Source: Taeniopygia guttata (Eukaryota; Chordata; Aves; Passeriformes; Estrildidae). From it: a stretch of 64,000 nt of DNA. Numbering within the stretch: position 1 is the stretch's first letter; each line of letters opens with the position of its first letter. Shown here piece by piece: positions 27,788 to 42,391 of this stretch. Below the pieces are notes generated by a model that saw nothing but the letters and a program-made list of their open reading frames with translations, searched no databases and had not been told where the DNA came from. The position numbers were made by a program, and so were the translations under genes. The stretch covers positions 94,022,501 to 94,086,500 of the forward strand of contig NC_133026.1 in assembly GCF_048771995.1 (NCBI RefSeq). The letters are read 5' to 3'.

Positions 27788-27836
27788 CAATTCCATTTTA
27801 CAATTTAAAATACAATTCCATTTTGCAAGTTAAAAT
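27788..27836. repeat. Imperfect tandem repeat, 25-bp period
   Basis: CAATTCCATTTTACAATTTA plus AAAT at 27788-27811 is repeated at 27813-27836 as CAATTCCATTTTGCAAGTTA plus AAAT, with two mismatches in 24. Confidence 0.85.
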
Positions 27837-28117
27837 TTTGGAGAAAACGCACCACTTTCCCAGGAGTTTATATCTGATATTATTTCCATATACTAAACAA
27901 TACAGACGATTTTACTGGTTGAATCCCTGTAACAGCACAAATCATAGCAATGTAAATATGCAAAGGATCTTATTACAACCATTACACTTTTCTCATCAAT
28001 CTTGTTCTGTATTGCTGTGTTAACGACATCTAAGTATTCTTAGGTGCATGTACAATAGAAAAAATAAATTAATATCCCTTTTAATGAATTTCTTACAAAA
28101 TTTTCCCTCTCCCCAGA

Positions 28118-29140
28118 TCATAGAATTGTTTAGGTTGGGAAAGACCACGTTCATCAAGTGGAACTGTTAACCCAGCACTGCCAAGTTCACCACTAAACCA
28201 TGTCAAGTGCCAGATTCACATGTCTTTTAAATACCTCCTGGGATGCTAAACTCCACCACTTACATGGGGAGCCTGTGTCAGGGCTTGAGAACCCTTTCAG
28301 TACAGGAATTTTTTGTAAATCCAGTCTAAACCTCCCCCAGTGCAACTTGAGGCCATTAACACTTGTCCTGTCACTTGTTACTTGGGAGAAGAGACCAACC
28401 CCCACCTGGCGACAACTTCCTTTCAGGTACTTGTAGAGAGTGTTCTGATTCCCCTGTGTCGCCTTTCCTCAGGCTATACAACCCCAGCTCCTCATAAGAC
28501 TTGTGCTCCAGACCCTTCTCCCTTGCCCTTCTCTGGACACACTCCAGCACCTCAATGTCTTTGTTGATGTGAGTGGACCAAACCTGAGCACAGGATTCAA
28601 GGCGCAGCCTCACCAGTGCTGAGTACAGAAGGACAACTCCTGCCCTGCTCCTACTGGCCACACCATTGCTGATACAGGCCTGGAAGCCATCGGCCTCCTT
28701 GGCCACCTGGGCACACCCTGGCTCTTGTTCAGCCACTGTCGATCAGCACTCCCAGCACTCCTGCTTTTCCACCAGCAGCTTTCCAGCCACTCTGCCCCTA
28801 GCCTGTGGCGCTGCCTGGGATTTTTCATGACCCAAGAGCAGGACCTGACACTTGGCAGTCTTGAACCTGCCAAAATGGCCCCAACCCATTGATCCAGCCT
28901 GTCCAGATCCCTCTGCGGAGCCTTCCTGCCCTCCAGCACACCAACACTCCATCCAATTTGGTGTTGTCTGCAAAATGACTCAGAATGCACCCAATCCTCT
29001 TGTACAGATCATTGATAAAGATATTAAACAGAACCAGCCCAGTACTGAGCCCTGGAGAACACCACTTGTGACTGGCCATCAGCTGGACGTAATTCCATTC
29101 TTGGGCCCTGCCATCAAGACGGCTTTTTACCCAGGCATTT
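28118..29140 (-). mobile_element. CR1 LINE, 3' kilobase, 5'-truncated
   Basis: The minus strand encodes successive CR1 reverse-transcriptase blocks in broken frames: VLFNIFINDLYKRIGC, then SHFADNTKL (active-site Asp-Asp now Asp-Asn), AKCQVLLLGH-like, [34 protein letters not shown], and finally [12 protein letters not shown] and GRFRLDLQK. It ends at 28118 in the typical CR1 3' tail (AACCTAAACAATTCTATGATC on the minus strand). This 5'-truncated, antisense-to-plus copy has frameshifts throughout and is inactive. CR1 is the dominant LINE of birds and other sauropsids. Confidence 0.93.
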
Positions 29141-32100
29141 TCATGCCACTATCTGTGTTTAAAATACTCAAATACCTATTAACATCTAAATTCAACTGAA
29201 TTCACTAGGAATAGGACATTTGAAAATCAAGATATTTCTTTAGGTGATTAAAAAAGATTTGTAAAGTAATGCCATATATCCAGATTTCACTATTTTATCT
29301 ACAAAACTCGTTATTCAGAATTTTGAAAACTCAACAATTAACAATACTTAGTTGCATTAATAACTCACTCTCCAGAATGCTTCAAAAGAAAAATTAAATT
29401 ATATTAGATTATTTTTAATAACTTGTAGCATTTAAAAGTGCCCAGTTATAAATTAAAGGACTACAGAATAAAGGTAGCAAATGCACACATTCAATGCTAT
29501 TAAAAGGCAGACACATGAGATCTCATGTATCTTGTGCCATTTGTAAAAAGATTGTTTTATTATCAGTGTAACTAATCACAATGAAGACATCTCTTACAAT
29601 CAAAGACATTATAATGAATTTTCTTTACAGCTACGGAGAAATGGGATTTGCTGTTCCATATCAAACTAGAACAGGCTGTATAAATTCTTCTTCATATTTA
29701 TTATTAAATGTAACTTTTATCTATAAAATCAGCCATGAAATATTAAAAACTGAAACAACAGAATTTATATCCTTTACTTAATTTAGTTTAAATGGTCTAT
29801 TCACTAAAGAGAGGGGGAAAAAAGGTTATATATGTATTATATAATGTGCCCTCCCCTCTCCCTCATAAATGTTTCCATTATAAACCATCTAGTTTTTGGA
29901 ATTTATAACTCAGCTGTAAAAATCCACTTCATATGTAAAAGTTGGTATACTTTTCCTTTTACGAATTAAAAAAAAAAATCTGTTTCAGAAGGAAGGCAAG
30001 AAAGAATGTGAGAGAAGGGGGAAAGCAATTAGACTGAGAATTTTAACTCTAGGCCAGTTTAATCAGTAAATCAGTAGGTACAAGCCATCTGTTGTAATAC
30101 AGAGCCATCTTCCCACCCCATCTCCTGAAGAACCATTGGGAGACGGTCAGCTGGCTGCACTAGAGCCCCTGGGCACATGGGAGCCAGGTACTGGCCTCCA
30201 GCTGCTGCTGACCTGTCAGGTTTGGCTGTCTTATCCTACTGCTATCTCCTGAAGTCAGCTGTACAACCAGAAACTGGACAAATGGAAAATAAGTGAGAAT
30301 AGCAAAGAGAACTAAAATTACCTGTGTCAGAGAAGAGACAAGACAAAGCACATTAGCACATCTCAAAAATGACAAATAGACAAAAGTCAATTAAAAAACA
30401 GTTCTCACAATTAAAAGATACAAGACTTGAGAATTCAGGAACTGGAGACTGGACAACATAAAATGCAATGAAAACGGAACAGAAAAATAAGGGCAGATAA
30501 AAACCATCAGAAGTTTCATTCACAAGGATTAAAAGAGTCTTATTTAAGACAGCAAATTCCCACAAAACAATTCATACATAACATGGCAGATTCCAAACTG
30601 AAGCATGAAATACAGCAACAAGAGACAAGCAACTTATGTAAGGTGCAAGCTACAACCTACACTATTTCCTGCTTGCAATATCTTACTTTCAGCTTTTTCC
30701 TGGAGCACAACAGCGAAATGTACCTTTATTTTCAGAGTCCCCAATTTACAGTCTGAAAGGAATAGAAAGAAGAAGCAAAGGAGTAAAACCTTGCATTGGT
30801 TCTCATAGTGCAGCTGGTGAGCTGCATGAGCCTGGCAGGAGCAACAATCAAGCTACACCAGGCCCACAATGTCTCAGGACCACCAGGGAAGCTGGCAAAG
30901 ACCTGAAGCCCAGAGATGCTCCCATGTGCCCCAGGTGATGCTACACTATTGCTTAAAGGAAACCACCAAGGCCATGTGTTCAAATGTAACTTTTATTTAG
31001 TCTTCAGCTAAATTTATTCATCAGAAAAGTCTCTCTCTTGGCAATTCTTCAACTACAGCCCATGTGGACTATGTATATATATTGCAACAAATTCCCACAA
31101 CAATACAAATAAGTAATGTTTCTAAATTCATTGGTTCTCTACAGTGATTCAGGCTTGAAGGCAGTCACAGTTTAAAAAAAAAAAAAAACTTCATGGGGAG
31201 ATCTTTAGTGGACTAGATTAATCTGGCAGCAGAGGATATTTCCAAAATATGCATAAAAAACCAAACACAGTAGAAAGATATTACCTACACACCCTCCTGC
31301 TACACACTCAAAAAAGGTCCATGAGCATAAAGAACTACAAAGTATGAATTTTAGGGATCTACTAGACATTGATATCATTCATTATTTTGATATAGCTTGA
31401 TTTGCAATAGAGATAAATAATGAGGAACAAGAGAAGGAATGAGAAGATTAGTGCTCTAAGGCAAATATATCCTTAAAATTCCAGACTCAAAGAGCAAAGG
31501 CTGCAAATGCAATATCAGTTACCAGTGTATAGAATTTATGTCAGATCACCAACAGGAAAAAAGAAGGGAAAGGAACAGCTGAACCAAGCAGCAAGGATCC
31601 TCTAAAGGATCAGATGGTCCCATGGCAAAAAATCTGCACTCAATTCCCAAAATTCAACAGCCCAAAATCACTCATGTCTGTATCTACCTGGTATGTTAGC
31701 CACTACTGTACTGCTCAATGTCAAGATTTAAAATGCCTGGACCAGAAAGTGAGACATGGAGTTTTAGGTACTGATATCTCACATCCAATTCAGAGAGGGA
31801 AGAAAAAAAACCAGTTCCTTCTCAACCAGTATAAGACAGCCCCTAAGAGAGAGAAAAAACAGTGAGCACAAGTCCTAAGCCCAGAAAATGAGAGCTGCTA
31901 AATATGGTAACCAGGAGAAAAGACAGACTCTGAAGAGCTGCTACCATATCATTTACTGCTCACAAACCTGAGAAGTCTCATTCTTGTACCGAGGGCACAC
32001 CTGCAGTGTGAGCACCCCAAAGCAGGCACCCAAGCAAAGCCTCCTACTCCTCCAAACTTACTGCAGCTGCTCCATAATTTGGTGTCTACCAGTACCAAAA

Positions 32101-35100
32101 ACAAAGCCAGTTCAGGCCTGCATGTCTCATGCAGGTACTAGGAATTTTTTATGAAGAGTCACTAAAATCCACATTCACTCCAGGAATAGTTTTATACTTC
32201 ATGTCAAAAGATGTACAGACTATGAGATTATTTCATTTGAATTCACAGTATTTATTAGAATTTATGATCAAAATGTATTCCTTACAAAAATATGTATTGA
32301 ACAAACAAGAGAAAACATTTATTAATTGTTCTACCTGGCAGTTCTTATTGGGTGGAAGGTCATCAAAATCACTGGGACTGCTTTCAAGAACCTTTCAAAC
32401 ACTTCTAGAAGCAAAACCACAACAGTACGGTTTTTAAAAATAAAGCATATTTTACCAAGTACTAAAATTTGGAGGAATACTGTCCTCAAAATGGGCTTTT
32501 AAATTACCCCTATTTTGAATGACTGGCATGACTGTATTAGCCACACATTTTAACATTGCTTGATCCAGTCAGCTCACTAAACCATTAAAAATATATACAT
32601 GACTGAGCTTCAGTTTGACCTGCAGTGACTCCTATATGCACTCTCAAAATTAACACAAGCACTGAATGCTACTAATCTTCAACTTGTAATAACTGATCAA
32701 AGAGTACTGCCCTGTAATTCACTACAAACTAAAATCATAGCACTGAACTGTGCATTTTCAAACAAGTGGTTTATAGCTCTAGATTTAAAATGCAAAGTTT
32801 ACATTATATTTAATAATTAAAATGCATGCTGTGTTATGGTTACATTTGGTGACTGGATTAGTAGTACTCCAACTGAGTTAAACAATGCCTTTTTCCTATT
32901 ATAGTTCATATTACCATATTGTCTATTTGTTTAAGAAAAGGAAGAAAAAAAGCACAGCAAGCAAGAAGGAATAAAAAAGAAATATGAATATCAAACATAA
33001 TGAAAGACAGTGAGAACCAAGACAGCAAGAAGACCTGGTATCAGCAAAAATACACTAGCTGAAAGCAGAAAAGCTGAAATACCTGTGCATTTAAAGTATG
33101 AAAACTTTTAATAAAAAGAATATTCTCCCTTTGTCAATAAGGGTTCTCATTCAAAGTAAAGGGAATAAAGATCAGTTTGTTTTCCTAGATGCAGTTGCTA
33201 CAAATTGAGGGAATACAGACATCACTGTCAAAGAGCAGACTCTTTCAGGCTGTCAACTTCTTAATCAGGGTCTGACTTCACTGGAAAGTGTGAAATTATG
33301 TAATTATTTATGCTTTGCAATTCTGATGGTTTAAACAAATCCAGCACTATGAACACCATCTTTTATAATGCAAAATTCCTACTGCGATTTTTATCTTCGG
33401 GAATATACCTTTTCTTTTTTTCCTGTGCTTTCTAGGTGGTTTATTCAAACAAAATTTAAATATTATGTGAAGCATTTATTTTCTCCTAAAACAGATCCCA
33501 CAGAGCTTAGAAACATAACTTACAAGGATGAAAAGTAATTGAAAAATAAAATAAAACTCAAATCATGGCCACAGTGACATCAACTGAAGTTTTCTCAGTA
33601 CTGTCAGCTATATTGCGACCCAAAACTCTCTTAATGGCAAGACTAAAGATCTTCGAGTACTTATAACAAATGTATAAATAAAATATTATTTTACCCCATA
33701 AAAAGACATACTCCTTATATTCCTGCACTTTCATGCAATATTTAGGTATAAACTTCAGAGTTTAACTTTGCTTTCATTTCAATTATATTTTAATTATCTT
33801 GGTACCAGCAGCAGATACAAAGACAAGCTTGTGTGCCTGAAAGCGGGCCTACTTCTCCCTCTATTGTAGATGGTGTAACATATTGCCTCTGCCTGTAAGT
33901 CATCGCCTCAGAAACCCATCCCCCTAGCATACAAAATACGAAGATAGGCATTATCTCAAATAAAAGTTTATTTAACACTCCCCCCCAAAATACCCTGTAC
34001 TGAAATCAGCAACATCTAAATTCATGATGATGGGAATGACGAAGCCGAGAAAGCACTCCTGCAAGTCAACCTCCACCAGCAAAGTTCAGCATGTTATTTT
34101 TCTGGAAATGGAACCTGAATAACCTGACCAAAGGTAGCAAAATGCACAGTCAGGTTTTCACTTGTCCTCTCCAAACAACACCTTCGGTAACCAAGGAAGG
34201 ATTTTTGAGGTTTGGCGGAAGGGGTTCCTTGTATCTCACCAAATGTCTGCTCCAGAGCAGCTGAAGGTCAATGCTAGACCTTTGTCAACTTTCCTCTTCA
34301 GTCTCTTCCCTTCCCTCCTCAGGTTGCCATCCTTCTTGCAAACTTGCTGGGTGACACAAAGGAAAGCAGACAGGGAACAAAGCCTATATAGAACCCTCTG
34401 CAGATACCAGAGGCACTCACAAAGAAGTCAAAGCAATACTTGTTCAAGAATTTCTGAGCTACCTACATTTAGAATGGCACTCACATTCACAAGTCTGCAT
34501 TTTTGACACTCAAAAGTCTAATGAGAAACAACTAAAGAAAAAAAGGGTAGTTTTTTCATATAACATATCTGCCAAGTTCCCAGTACCAACAAGTAACAAC
34601 AATGTATTGTAAAACCTCTGCTTAAGAGCCAACCTGTTTTTTGAGGTACAATTTGGACAAAAAAAAAATTAAAAATCCAATTTTATTTCTTTGGTTTTGT
34701 ATGCAAAAATTATGAAATGGAGAGCCTATGTCAGGTTCTGATTTTGATCATTTTGACTCAAATTGAAAAAATTCTGTTAAAGTAAATGGAAATATTCTGA
34801 TTTATAGTCAGGTAAATAACATCAAATTCTAGACCCAGGTTTTCTTTCCTTCCTGATTACATTACATTAATGTACACTCAAAACAAAGCAACTACTGCTA
34901 TCCCTGTTGGTTTTTTCAGAAGAATAACTTATCTGATAAAAAATACTACCTGGACATAAACATGAAGTCACAGGGGTTCTTCACATGTCTGCAATCTATC
35001 TGAAGCCTTGCAACAAAGAGGGTTTTAGCAGTATCATAGTATGTGGACACCAACATATAATCCTAAATATAGGGCAGAAGTCAGCCTGCTTCTGTGAGGA

Positions 35101-38100
35101 CCTATATGCCATAGTTTCTCCCTAAAATACTTCTTATTAACCTGATATATATATATGAGACAGCAAAAAACACAACAGTATTCTTACACGGAATGTACCA
35201 GAAAAAGGCTCAACAACTAAATATTGCATACTCACATTCTTGCTAAAAGGTTTGACATAGAATTCATTGCCATATTATTCCTAATTAGCAGTTTAAGCTT
35301 GTTAACAAGAACAGTTTATTTAAGGTAAACAGAAATTATCTTTCCATTGTGTAGGTAGGACTTGTAAATAGGACAGCTCATAAATTCTAAGATAAGAGCA
35401 ACTAGGAAGCTATTCATTAAGGCTTGGGTTATAAATTCAAAACATGAAGCATAACATGCTTAAAGAAGGTTTTATTTTTAAAAGCATTCATTAGGCTCTC
35501 ATCTTCAAGCCTCAGACTTGTAAATAATTTAAAATGAAAATGCGAACAACAGGCAGGAAAACAAAACAAATGCAATTCAAATCAGTCCATTGTTGTACCA
35601 ATAAAACTCAGAACAATAGAAACTAAGTTGACAGATTTTGAAGACAACATCCAGAAAGCATCTTTATGTACTGTATCTTTGAACTTACATATTGTGCTAG
35701 AATTGACTCCAATAAAAAAAAAAAAAAAAAAAAAAAAACAACAAAACAAATTATCTCTATCTTGCAACAGCCAGGCTTTGCCCAGTAAGGGATATACATG
35801 CTGAACTAGTAATTTTTGGTATTCACCGCACTTTATTCTGGAGATGCCAAAGCAAACAAACAAGCTACATTTTATCAATGCTTTTAGATTTTATATTTAT
35901 CCATTCTGACTTTTCAGAAATGTATATCCTATTAACAATTTATATGACATAATGCAAGAATAATCTTCCCTTTAAAGATTAAGATAAACCTCAGTTTGCC
36001 TCACATGGGGAGCATGCAAAGAAACAGTCTTTACTTCACAGGCATTGAAAACTAAAAGTGAAGAAAACAAAAGTAACACATCAAACAAAAAAACAAAACA
36101 CAAGGATCACTGCTGTCCTCACTGCGTATTCAGTGTCCCAAATCCAATGTCAATACATCCCTGCAGAAAGCACATTACACACCAAGGAACCATGGAAAGT
36201 GCAACATTTTGCCTTCACTGAATGTATGGATCTTGTTATCCTTTTCTCAAGGACTTGGAACAATCCAACTTAAATATTCAATGTAATTTAAACATTCAGT
36301 GTTAGACAAGCATGCAACAGGAATTTCTTTCTCCATGGTGGAAGACCACATGGCATTGCAAAATGCAGAAGTGCCATATTCCCATGCCATGGCTCTTGTG
36401 CAGAAAGATGTGCATAGATGCTGGCTATCCCAGGAACGTTAAGACATGCTCCTCAGGTTTTCACTTACTGACTGCACAACATGCATCAGGAAACCTGACA
36501 TATGTCAGTCACACAGGATTTCCTGCAGGGCTGCAGAATATTGAGCAGGAAACCCTGACACATCCAGTGAGCTCTGGGCATACAGCAGGATGAGACTTAG
36601 CTACAGCACACATAGCCAGCCTTCCAGAGGCACCAACCCTCCAGGCACTACAAGAGCAGCAAGTCTGATGCTTCCAAATATGAACCAAGATGGAAAGGTG
36701 ACCCCTGTTCCTACTTCTCCCTCCAACACAGAAGTGGGCAATGCCAACATGCTAGACACCACCAGTGCAGATAAAGTAAGTCTCCTCCTGATTAGGAATG
36801 CTACAGCCAACTCTGCATGGACTATCTCATGTTCACAGCAAATGTTTACAGCAAACATTTAAATAAATCCAATCTAACCCGCTGAATGGAAACAGCAAAG
36901 GTCACAGGCTCTTCCAGAGTGACCCAAGCTTGAAAACCCCACTAAAGAGCTCGCTCGCACACATAAAGCCATACCAGAGCTCTTGAGGCCATCCAAATGG
37001 CAACACAACAATGTGTCTTTGATTAAGTCAGATTTCCTCTCAGGATCTCCACAAACTTCTCTGGAATATTCTCAAACTTCTTGCTGGAATGTTTCCTACA
37101 GAAAAGATTATATACCAGGTAACTGTATGGATTCCATTAAAGAAAAATCACATGAAACAATGATTTTCATAGGAAATTATGACTTAGTATTACTATTCCA
37201 CTAACTTTTGTTACCCCTTGTAATTCCAGTGGATTTTAACATTTATATGTATTTTTTATGTCTTGCTACCTACATTTTTGAACACTTTTGAAATTCCTAA
37301 GATGGGGCTAAGGACAGTAAAACTTTATAACTACAGCAAGAGAAAGTAACAGCTAGAAAAGCATCTATATATGCACTTGTAGCAAAGTATAACCTATAGA
37401 TATGAATACATTCAGATCTATACACTGAAATACTGTGTACTCTAACTCTGTACACCTCCCTCTGGGCCACTGCATACGTCACACACATGTAACAACTTTT
37501 ATGTCTGGACTCAGAAAGACAGAGGCAATTAAAATTTATGCCTGCACCACTAAGGATCAAAAAAACCTAAGAACATTCACAGCCTCACAGCCCACTTAAA
37601 CAAAACCCATACAGACAGTAGCTCAGTAGTAGGCCAGACCACAGAGAAGAAAGGTCAGCCTGTTGTAGAACAAGCAACAAAACAAAACAAAGCAGAAGAA
37701 ATTTAGCAATCAACAGCTCTGCTAACACAGGACTGGAAAGCAGTCATAATCATGCAAATAAGCATTTTACTTTTAGAACACCATTAGTGCCTGTTTCTAA
37801 AAGGCACTTAGGTCATTTCTTTGTAAGGACGTGTGTGAATTGGGTGGTATGTACTGCAATGTTCTTTTCCATACTGAGGAAAAAAAGATAGCTAGGTTTC
37901 TTTCTGCTATAAAGTTATAGATTGCTGACATAAGTTTGGGATACAACTGTCTTTCATATTCACGTGTTGAAGAACTGAGATTAAGTAAAATATGAAAACT
38001 TCCACATATATTTAACATAAACACCTACAACAGGCTACAGACTGTTCTGTAACTATTGACTCTTCTCTGGCAGATGGCAGAAACGGCACTAATGGCATTC

Positions 38101-38586
38101 ACAACTGCAGAACAGGAAGGCATGTTTTAAACATACAGCTCCTTTCTGCAAAGCAAAAAGTTGTCTTTGGAACTTCTGCAGGTGAGAAACTGGAAATTAC
38201 AGGAACATCTTTTTACATTTGTTGCTTCTTCAGTAGTTTTATACACACATGTTAATAAACAATCTCAGTTTATATGTTAACACAGCCCTTAATGACAAAA
38301 CTAAAATTTAAATTACAGTTTAGAAATATGTACAGGCATATTTAAACTTTCATACATGTTTGTGTAACCATGTAAGAATGTCCACTGCAAAAGCAAACAG
38401 ACCAAAGATAAAACCACTCTAATGTTACTGGAAAGATTTTGCATGAATTTTGACACCATGGGCCAGGCAAGATTTAAGCAGTTTGCAGTGCCAGGTCCCA
38501 TGCAACCCTACTCCTAATACATTCTCTCCAAGACATCCACGGATAACCCTATGCCTGTCAGCACTAAACATTGTACTTGCCTGAGA

Positions 38587-38885
38587 GAAGTCGGCCTCTT
38601 CTTCCAGGCAGCCAGCAACAGGACAAGAGAACACAACTCTTCAGCTGCACCAAGGAGAGTTTAGGCTGCATATGAGGAAGAGTTTCTTCACACATGATTA
38701 GCCACTGGAATGGACTGCCCAGGGAGGTGATGGAGTCACTGTCCCTGGAGGTGTTTAAGGAAACACCAAACTCAGCACTTAAGTGCCATGGTCTAACTGA
38801 CATGGTGGTGTTGGGTCAGAGCTTGGACTTGATCTCAAAGATTTTTTGAGAAAGAACACTAGTTGATTCTGTGACTACTAGTGAG
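38587..38885 (+). mobile_element. CR1 LINE 3' fragment
   Basis: The plus strand follows the CR1 3' end: GTCGGCCTCTTCTTCCAGGC, the GGAATGGACTGCCCAGGGAG block, CTGGAGGTGTTTAAGGAAAC, then the GTGCCATGGTCTAACTGACA tail ending near GATTCTGTGACTAC. About 300 bp, 5'-truncated, with small indels. Confidence 0.85.
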
Positions 38886-40786
38886 GCACAGTGCTCATTT
38901 CCTTTATGTCTTTGTGTCCACCTTTGTGTCTTTCTGTCATTGCTTCTGCTCTTTCCACTCCTGGTGCACAGGAGGAGCAGGGCCTCCACGCCTTGGCTGC
39001 TGCAGGCCAAGGCTGCTGAGTGATGCAGCAGCACCTCAGGCAGTGGTGGCAGCCCTGGGTGGCTGTGTTACTCCAAGGTGGCAAGGCCAACACAAAGCAA
39101 GACCTTTCTGGGGTAGAAAAATAACTATGAAAGCTCAGCTGGGCAGCTGCTGATAATCGGTCAAAGTGAAAGCACCATTTCCATTTGACTCCACACACAC
39201 CACAGAGCACAGGGGAGAGACCACTCTGCCACATAGCTGCTTTTGAGAACAGCTAAAGAAACACAGCCACTACATCTGTTCAATCACATCATCTTGTCTT
39301 TCTCCCCAAGCTTTCAAAACAGTAAGTTATACTCCAGATTTCAATCTAAAAGGTCAACTTTTTAGTACCTTTAACAGCACCATAATACCAAGGCATTAAT
39401 TTCAATGAATGACTAGATCAAGTGTATCTGAAACCAGTATTTTTATTTGACTGGTGGGATCATGCATCCAACGAAACCTTTCTGTTTTCCAGAAAAAGAG
39501 AGTATTTAAATTCTAAATCACATTAGGAAATTCAAACATATGAGCCACTGAACAATTCCAGTTCAACCCCGTTTCATGTGCCAGTCTGTCTGTCAATTCC
39601 ATCTCATGCACAAAACCCCAACACTCAACACATTCAAAAAATTAAAAAAAAAAAAAAGGCAAAGCAAAGCCACCTCATTCTAACGTTGTGCACACTAACA
39701 AGAAAATGCTGTTTTTCACTACAAAAGTTTGGGTTTAATGGAATACTGCGACTGACAACTTCACACACATTCTATCTCCAAGTAATGTTTTTCTATAGAG
39801 ACAACACAGGTTAAGTTTTAAAAGCATTTCTAACAAAGAAAACTCTCATGCAAATAAATTAGAAATCTTTGATGCTGTTACTATATAATAGTTCCTACAG
39901 AAGAATGATAGTAAAAGATTTAACTCAAGTCATTTGAATTATATTTCCCAAAATGCTAATAAAACTGACATGTTTGAACATACTGAAAAAGTCACAGTCC
40001 ATCATCATCCTGTCACATCAGTGCATTTAACTTTTTCTAGAATGTATGGATTATACAATTACTGCCAGGCTCCATATTTTATATATAAAAGCTACAATCT
40101 GATTATATGTCCATGCTGAAATAATTTATGAAATAAGGATGGAATGACTGCAATGTTACTTATATGATGCATGTAACTTGCTGTGAATAGTGTAGGAGAT
40201 TGCAAGAGAGACCCAACTAAAGCCTGTAATGGTCTTCATCTTTCATGAAGAGGTGTGACCTGGGAAAAATATAGATCCCAACATCCAAAGCTCCAGGCTC
40301 ATACAAACATCTTGATTACTCATGTTCTGATACGGGAATGGAAAATTTACAGTCTTCACATGCCACACTTTTGGGGTACTGAGGTGAGAATTGCAGGGAA
40401 TTACATCCAGTGTTTAATTTGTATGTTAATCTGTTATGGTTTTTCACCACCAGAAAACCCACTACTGCCACTCTTACCCTTGCACTTTCAGATTTCCATT
40501 ATTTATTAATCCCTAGGTGTTATCCTTAGTATCATATGGATGAGCACGAGCATGTGCTGCATCAGTACAACTACCCAAAGAAGCAAAGAGGGCACAGGAA
40601 AAGAGAAACAAAACCTTTCACTTTATAAATTCTAAGATCACTACTAGCTACAGCATTCAGATCACAAATGTTTTTTCCTTCCACCAATACTACATTTAAT
40701 ATTAATACTGTGTCCACAAGCCACACCGGTTACTTGAAGGAGCAACAGTAAACCTTTAAAACCAACTCAAACTAAAGACAGAACAC

Positions 40787-40970
40787 AGACTCATAGGAAG
40801 GTTTGGGTTGGAAGGGACCTTAAAGATCACCTAGTTCCTCTTCTGCAAGAGCCAGTTGCTCAGAGCCCCATCCAGCCTGGCCTTGGAACAGTTACAGGGA
40901 TGGGACATCCACAACCTCTCTGGGCAACCTGTGCCAGTGGCTTTCAACCTTCACACTGAACAATTTCTTC
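40787..40970 (-). mobile_element. CR1 LINE 3' fragment
   Basis: Plus-strand TTTGGGTTGGAAGGGACCTT, followed by AAAGATCACCTAGTT, CCCATCCAGCCTGGCCTT and CTGGGCAACCTGTGCCAGTG, is the reverse complement of a CR1 3' untranslated end. It lies about 1.7 kb downstream of the inferred ZNF407 exon 1. Confidence 0.9.
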
Positions 40971-41219
40971 TATATAAAGGACATATAGATGATAAACTAA
41001 AACCAGTATGTGGCCTTTAAGGGGTAGGTTAACAATCTTTCCTACTGAAGACACACACACACCCTCAGAAGTGTATTAACATTCCTATGTTGTTTATGGG
41101 AACTTGCTTTCCATGCCACAATCTGACAGGTTCCCTAAGGGTCTACTTTGACTCCTTAGATCTGACAAAACCACTTTGAAAATCATAAGACTGTGAGAGC
41201 ACAGGAGGTACTCATGATT

Positions 41220-41655
41220 CAAGAGCCCAAGCTCCTGAGGAGGGCAGTAAATAAACCAAGGGTCTGAAGCACAAATCCTATGAGAAATGGCTGAGGGAGC
41301 TGGGATTGATTAGGCTGGAGGAGGCCCAAGGGAGACCTTATCATTCTCTACAACCACGTGAAGCATGGTGAGGCCAGGTGTGAGTCAGCATCTTCTCCCA
41401 GGCAACCAGCGATAGCTTGAGAGAACAAAAGCCTTGAGCTACACCAGATGAAGTTCAGGCTGGACATCAGGAAGAATTCTGTCAATGAACGTGTGATTAG
41501 ACGTTCGAATGGACTGCCCAGGGAAGCAACAGTCGCTGCCCTTGGAGATATTTAATGAAAGACAGGATGTGGCACACAGTGCTATCTGTTGACAAAATGG
41601 TGTTCAACATATCAGGGGTCTTTTCAAAACTACTTCTGTAATTCTGTGACTGCTC
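41220..41655 (+). mobile_element. CR1 LINE 3' fragment
   Basis: The plus strand shows the CR1 C-terminal region (ATGGCTGAGGGAGCTGGGAT, TTAGGCTGGAGGAGGCCC), TCTTCTCCCAGGCAACCAGC, GGAATGGACTGCCCAGGG-type sequence and a tail ending near TTCTGTAATTCTGTGACTGC. It abuts the CpG island about 200 bp away and lies in the opposite direction to the 40.8-kb fragment. Confidence 0.88.
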
Positions 41656-42306
41656 TGCCTGGCGACTGAAGCAGAATAAAGGGAAAGCAGCTACAACCTC
41701 CCCTTATCCCTTATAAGAGCCACATACAGAGCTCCTGCAGTTACGTGTGTCGTCCCTCACTGTAAACCGCTGCACTACTCAAAGCTCATTGTACGGCAAC
41801 CTTCGGAAAATGAAGGGGAAATACGAAGGAGGTTCGGGCGCCTGAAACCACTCAGGGCAGCGCCATGCCCCACACGCCGACACTGCCGAGCGCCCTGCCC
41901 GGACCGGCCCCGCCCCGCCGCGCCCGCGCAGCCGCCACGGCGCGAACAGTCCCGGCTCGGCGGCTCGGCGGCGGCGCCGCCCGGGGCCGTGCCTGCGGGC
42001 CGGCGGGCACCGCCGTGGCCCGCTGTCTCCTCAGGCCACAGCCCCGGCCAGCCGGGCCCCGCGCAGCGCGCCGGCCCTCGGGAGCAGGGCGCAGGAGGGA
42101 CACGGGGAACAGGGGAGGAGTCCGGAGCAGGCGCCAGCCGGAACCGCGCAACGCGGTGGCGGCTCACACGAGCCCCCACTCTGCCCGGTTCCCTCGCTCT
42201 CTCCCTCCCTCCGTCCGTCTCAGCTGCCCTCTCCCCTCCCTGCCGCCGCCCGCCTGCGGCACAGCGGACGGGAAGACCCCCACGGCCCCGGGGCCGGCTG
42301 CGGCAG

Positions 42307-42391
42307 CCAATGAGCGCAAGAGGCGCTCTTCCCGCCCTCGGCGCCCCGGCCAATCGGCGAGCAGCTTGCGAGCAAGCAGGCACGGGATTGG
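42307..42391. promoter_or_regulatory. Cluster of three CCAAT boxes
   Basis: CCAAT at 42307-42311 and 42350-42354 on the plus strand and ATTGG (CCAAT on the minus strand) at 42387-42391, spaced 43 and 37 bp apart. Such NF-Y arrays normally lie 60-100 bp from a start site. They sit about 200 bp inside intron 1 relative to the inferred ZNF407 exon 1, so they point to a second start: a divergent plus-strand transcript from about 42450, or an alternative ZNF407 start near 42220. Confidence 0.6.

Noticed and set aside
28371..28990. Minus-strand frames of 121-126 codons as host genes
   Set aside because: They are pieces of the CR1 reverse-transcriptase reading in shifted frames.
36312..36862. Plus-strand frames at 36.3-36.9 kb as a possible gene
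   Set aside because: No domains or conserved splice pattern seen; open also on the opposite strand.
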